Shown in pieces: positions 61,158-64,000 of a DNA stretch of 64,000 bases; the stretch's first letter is position 1; every line of letters begins with the position of its first letter. Both the position numbers and the translations under genes were made by a program. The DNA lies in the NCBI GenBank assembly GCA_029259815.1, contig JAJDEJ010000010.1:1-64000 (forward strand), in the 5' to 3' direction. The notes below the pieces were generated by a model. The model saw only the letters and a list, made by a program, of their open reading frames with translations. It was not told where the DNA came from and did not search any database. This DNA is from Planctomycetaceae bacterium (GTDB lineage Bacteria > Planctomycetota > Planctomycetia > Planctomycetales > Planctomycetaceae).

Positions 61158-63904
61158 CGCTTCGCCAACGCAGTGTGATATGCGGACGCCTCGCTGTCAC
61201 CCGTTTGCTCGTGGGCGTTGGCGAGCAATCGATGCATCGCAGCATCGCGGACGTCGCAGTGGAGGGCCTTTTCGCCCCAGTGAATCGCAGCAGGCCAATC
61301 CGTGGCTTCTGCGGCCATGGTTGCCAGCTTCTTGCGGACGAGTCCGTCGTCTGCATCTCGCTCGGCGATGGTGGTGAGCACTTGCCGTAAGCGTTCGTCG
61401 TCATCCGCTCGCAGGACCAGGGATGACAGGACTCGCTGGAATCGTGGCTCACGTGGCCAACGCGTGACAGCTTGCTCGTAGAGTTCGATGGCTGCGACCC
61501 AGTCCTCGTCAGCGACATTGACGTAGGCCAACTGTGTGAGGAGGGCCGGGTGCGGGTCGTCTTCGTCATAGGCTGGCAGTAATAACATGGCCGCAGCATC
61601 GGCGTCACCATTGTCTAACTCGGACTCCGCGAGAATGGCGACTGCCAGCGGTTGTCGAGGATCGAGTGCGTAGATCTCTTCCGCCATCTCACGCGCCTTG
61701 GCCTTGTCACCCTCCTGCCACATCGCCCAGGCAACATTCGCCCATGCGTCGCGATCCTCTGAATTGTCCTTCCATCTTGCAGTTGCGGCTTCGAGAGTTG
61801 GCGAGGGGACAACGCGTGTGCGACGAATCTCGGCGACGTATTCGTTGAGATGCTCTGTGTAGCCCTGCTCGAACTCTACGAGAGTGACATCGCAAACGTC
61901 TGCGATCGCATCCTCTGTCGAGAGACCACGACGATAGGCATCGATCAAGTCGTGGAGAGCTTTCTCACCGAACCGCTTGACGATGTACTCCGAGTACAAC
62001 CAGCTTTGACAGTAGGCCATGTCCCAGTCGGTCGGTTGCGACGGGCGTGTGAAACCAGTGTTGATGTCCTCCAGAGAGAACACCTCGCCCGCCGGAACCC
62101 GTTCGAGCAGCAACTCGTCCCACGACTCGGGAATGCTGCCTTCGGTGCGGACAGCGAGAGCTTCGGTGTACCAATGCGGGATGTTGAAGTCGGTTTGCTG
62201 GAGCGTGAGGATATGGACGAACTCGTGCCGCACGACGCGGGCCCAGTTGAACGGTTTCTCAAGGTCGTAAGGCGACGCGAACGCGACGATCATCCCGGTC
62301 GAGGCTCCGATCGTCTGGATCCACGGCAGCCCGACCATCCGCGCACTGAACCACTGATGAGCAGACTGACCACTGGCAGTCCCATAGATCTCGAACTGCG
62401 TCCGCGTCTCCGGTTCGAACCCGTACAACTCGGTCAACTCGTCGTAGATCGATTCGAGGTATCGCGACATCTCCTCGCCGAGGATGCGTTGTTTCGTGGG
62501 TACCCGAATGACAAAGTGGTCGGACGAAATGACGTCGTACTCGTCGAGTTGCCCAATGACCTTGCGCATGTTGCTCACGCGGACGTGATACGGATCGGCC
62601 TTGAACGCGGCGTCCAGCATCTCTGCCGCTTCGTCGAGTTTACCGGTTCGCATCAGCAGCATGCCGAGTTCGGTGCGCGGGGCGGAGAGTTGCGGCATGA
62701 CTTCGATCGCCCGGCGGTAGCACACCTCCGCAGCGGCGTACTTGCGTCGACCATCGAGCGTGTCGCCAATCCGAGTGAGGAACTCACCCGGTGTGGGATT
62801 TGTCTCGATGAGTGCATTCCACAGTTGGACGAACCGACTCCCCTGCCCCGTCGGCTTGTCGTTTCGCACGTCTCCCGATTTTTCGCCACTGAGCACTGCC
62901 CGCAACTCGTCCGCCTGTGGAATCCCATCTTCAAACAGAAACACAGCCGCTTGCAGGGCGAGTGTGCGTTGGTCACGCGGATTGACAGCGAGGGCCTGTT
63001 TGACAAACGTCGCGGTCGCGGACAGGTCACCCGAGGCGAGTGAGACGTCTGCTGCGAGTCTGAGAGCGGCAGGGAGTCGCGGGTTGATGGCGAGTGCCTG
63101 CTTTGCGAAGTCGAGTGCCTGATCGGCCTCCGAGTTCTGCAAAGCCGCCTCCCCGAGTGACGTCAACACCTCAGCGGCTCGCGGATTGAGTTTGAGGGCT
63201 GCTTCCAACTCGGGAATGGCTTGCGCGCGGTTGTACTTCTCCAACAAGACGACCCCGGAGAGATGAACCGCTTGCCAACAGTGGGGATCATCCTTGAGTG
63301 TGTCCGGGCAGAGAGTGTTGATCACAAAATTGAAGATGCTGGACACACTCTTCCAGCGGGCGTACTGCAGTGAGCCTTCGGCGACGAGCATTAGCGTATC
63401 CGCGTCTGTGGGTTGCTGACGGTTGTAATACCTCACGAACCAGCGGTATCCATCAATGGCCGCATCGAGTTCACCCGTCTCGGCCTGAGCGTGTGCCTGT
63501 ACCAGTCGGGCGAGGAGTTGTTCCTCGTCGATCTCCAAAGCTGCGGCAATGCTTGCGTTTGCCGCATCGAAGTCGCCCATCAGGTAGTGAAGCTCAGCAA
63601 GTCGACCGTGCAATGCGGCATCATCGGGAGACTCCTGCAATTGATCACGGATGGTGTCGATGGCGAGGCTCTGCAACCCCTGTGATTCCAGGGCTTCGCT
63701 CATTCCTAAGGTTGCTGCGATCACTACTTCCGCAGGAAGCTCCGACTCCTCCAGCACAAGACGATAGGCATCTGCGGCTGCCTCGTATTGACCACCCTGC
63801 AGCAACTGACGAGCCAAGGGAAGCATCGAAGCATCATCATCACTCAACGTGACGGGGGCTCCGATGTTCAACAGGATGGCGATGATAAAGATGCGATTCA
63901 GCAT
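61139..63904 (-). CDS. Secreted TPR protein with peptidase MA-like (HExxH) domain
   Basis: A 921-residue protein with a signal peptide (MLNRIFIIAILLNIGAPVTLS). N-terminal TPR repeats run to about residue 440 (QYEAAADAYRLVLEE, DFDAANASIAAALEID, PELEAALKLNPRAAEVLTSLGEAAL, KQALAINPRLPAALRLA). Next comes a gluzincin-like metallopeptidase domain: VRHEFVHILTLQQTDFNIPHWYTEALAV, with HEFVH as the HExxH zinc site and the Glu of YTEA as third ligand. More TPR-like repeats follow to the end. GGAG before the ATG at 63904 decides the start. The last residues are repeat-coded. Role unknown, likely envelope protein processing or scaffolding. Confidence 0.9.
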   Translation of the reverse strand: MLNRIFIIAILLNIGAPVTLSDDDASMLPLARQLLQGGQYEAAADAYRLVLEESELPAEVVIAATLGMSEALESQGLQSLAIDTIRDQLQESPDDAALHGRLAELHYLMGDFDAANASIAAALEIDEEQLLARLVQAHAQAETGELDAAIDGYRWFVRYYNRQQPTDADTLMLVAEGSLQYARWKSVSSIFNFVINTLCPDTLKDDPHCWQAVHLSGVVLLEKYNRAQAIPELEAALKLNPRAAEVLTSLGEAALQNSEADQALDFAKQALAINPRLPAALRLAADVSLASGDLSATATFVKQALAVNPRDQRTLALQAAVFLFEDGIPQADELRAVLSGEKSGDVRNDKPTGQGSRFVQLWNALIETNPTPGEFLTRIGDTLDGRRKYAAAEVCYRRAIEVMPQLSAPRTELGMLLMRTGKLDEAAEMLDAAFKADPYHVRVSNMRKVIGQLDEYDVISSDHFVIRVPTKQRILGEEMSRYLESIYDELTELYGFEPETRTQFEIYGTASGQSAHQWFSARMVGLPWIQTIGASTGMIVAFASPYDLEKPFNWARVVRHEFVHILTLQQTDFNIPHWYTEALAVRTEGSIPESWDELLLERVPAGEVFSLEDINTGFTRPSQPTDWDMAYCQSWLYSEYIVKRFGEKALHDLIDAYRRGLSTEDAIADVCDVTLVEFEQGYTEHLNEYVAEIRRTRVVPSPTLEAATARWKDNSEDRDAWANVAWAMWQEGDKAKAREMAEEIYALDPRQPLAVAILAESELDNGDADAAAMLLLPAYDEDDPHPALLTQLAYVNVADEDWVAAIELYEQAVTRWPREPRFQRVLSSLVLRADDDERLRQVLTTIAERDADDGLVRKKLATMAAEATDWPAAIHWGEKALHCDVRDAAMHRLLANAHEQTGDSEASAYHTALAKRMENGE

Positions 63905-64000
63905 ATCGGTCTCCATCTCATCCACAATCAGTGAAATCGAACGCAGATGACGCGGATCAGGCGGAAATATGCGGATCGCGGTATCGAACAAGCAACATCG

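Overview
The window is a chromosomal stretch (no plasmid, phage or transposase genes seen) of a planctomycete, most like the Planctomycetaceae. The evidence is a moderately high GC content, ECF sigma factor and Ser/Thr kinase neighbours, secreted beta-propeller/FG-GAP and squalene-cyclase-like proteins, a 23S-5S rRNA end without a visible tRNA, and very many short dispersed inverted repeats, several of them inside genes. The species cannot be named from sequence alone.

Layout. 1-697: 3' end of a 23S rRNA gene, a 5S rRNA gene and a strong terminator. 846-1935: a small orphan gene and a Tat-exported VOC-domain protein. 2151-3632: a complete retron-like module, in which a folded RNA (long a1/a2 stem, branching-G context, two small msr hairpins and one long msd hairpin) lies 33 bases ahead of a retron-type reverse transcriptase carrying the NAxxH motif. 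3880-9820: membrane proteins, a VWA protein and a kinase with a LamG-type C-terminus. 10190-16707: mutL, a fused aroD-aroE, aroK, prepilin peptidase and hisH. 16801-30743: a YfhO-like membrane protein, a 1245-residue Gln-rich membrane protein followed by a squalene-cyclase-like protein, a protein with a repeated SPLE motif, larC, a PQQ-propeller protein and an FG-GAP/hydrolase fusion.

31014-53856 is a large surface-polysaccharide locus. Four genes (32876 to 31014, 34190 to 32952, 35075 to 34425, 35710 to 35075, all minus strand) match, step by step, the PglF, PglE, PglD and PglC activities: UDP-GlcNAc 4,6-dehydratase, aminotransferase, N-acetyltransferase and phosphoglycosyl transferase. Together they would make a bacillosamine-type sugar and load it on undecaprenyl phosphate. 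WecB and a UDP-sugar dehydrogenase would supply a uronic-acid amino sugar. Two GT4 glycosyltransferases extend the chain, two Wzy/WaaL-like proteins polymerise or ligate it, Wzc- and Wza-like proteins export it, and a heparinase-like protein and a dehydrogenase-oxidoreductase fusion modify it. A sialidase (54102-55268) follows.

55367-63904: an ECF sigma factor with a large Ser/Thr kinase, a hairpin-rich intergenic region, a MazG-like pyrophosphohydrolase, and a secreted TPR protein with an HExxH metallopeptidase domain.

The second theme is repeats. A uniform 163-165 bp element with terminal inverted repeats occurs five times intact. A second family (about 70-100 bp, GTAGGACGG termini) has entered reading frames in frame in three proteins and supplies a stop codon in a fourth. 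Other repeats have entered the MutL linker and a kinase domain, built the N-terminus of a PQQ protein, or supply the C-terminus of further genes.
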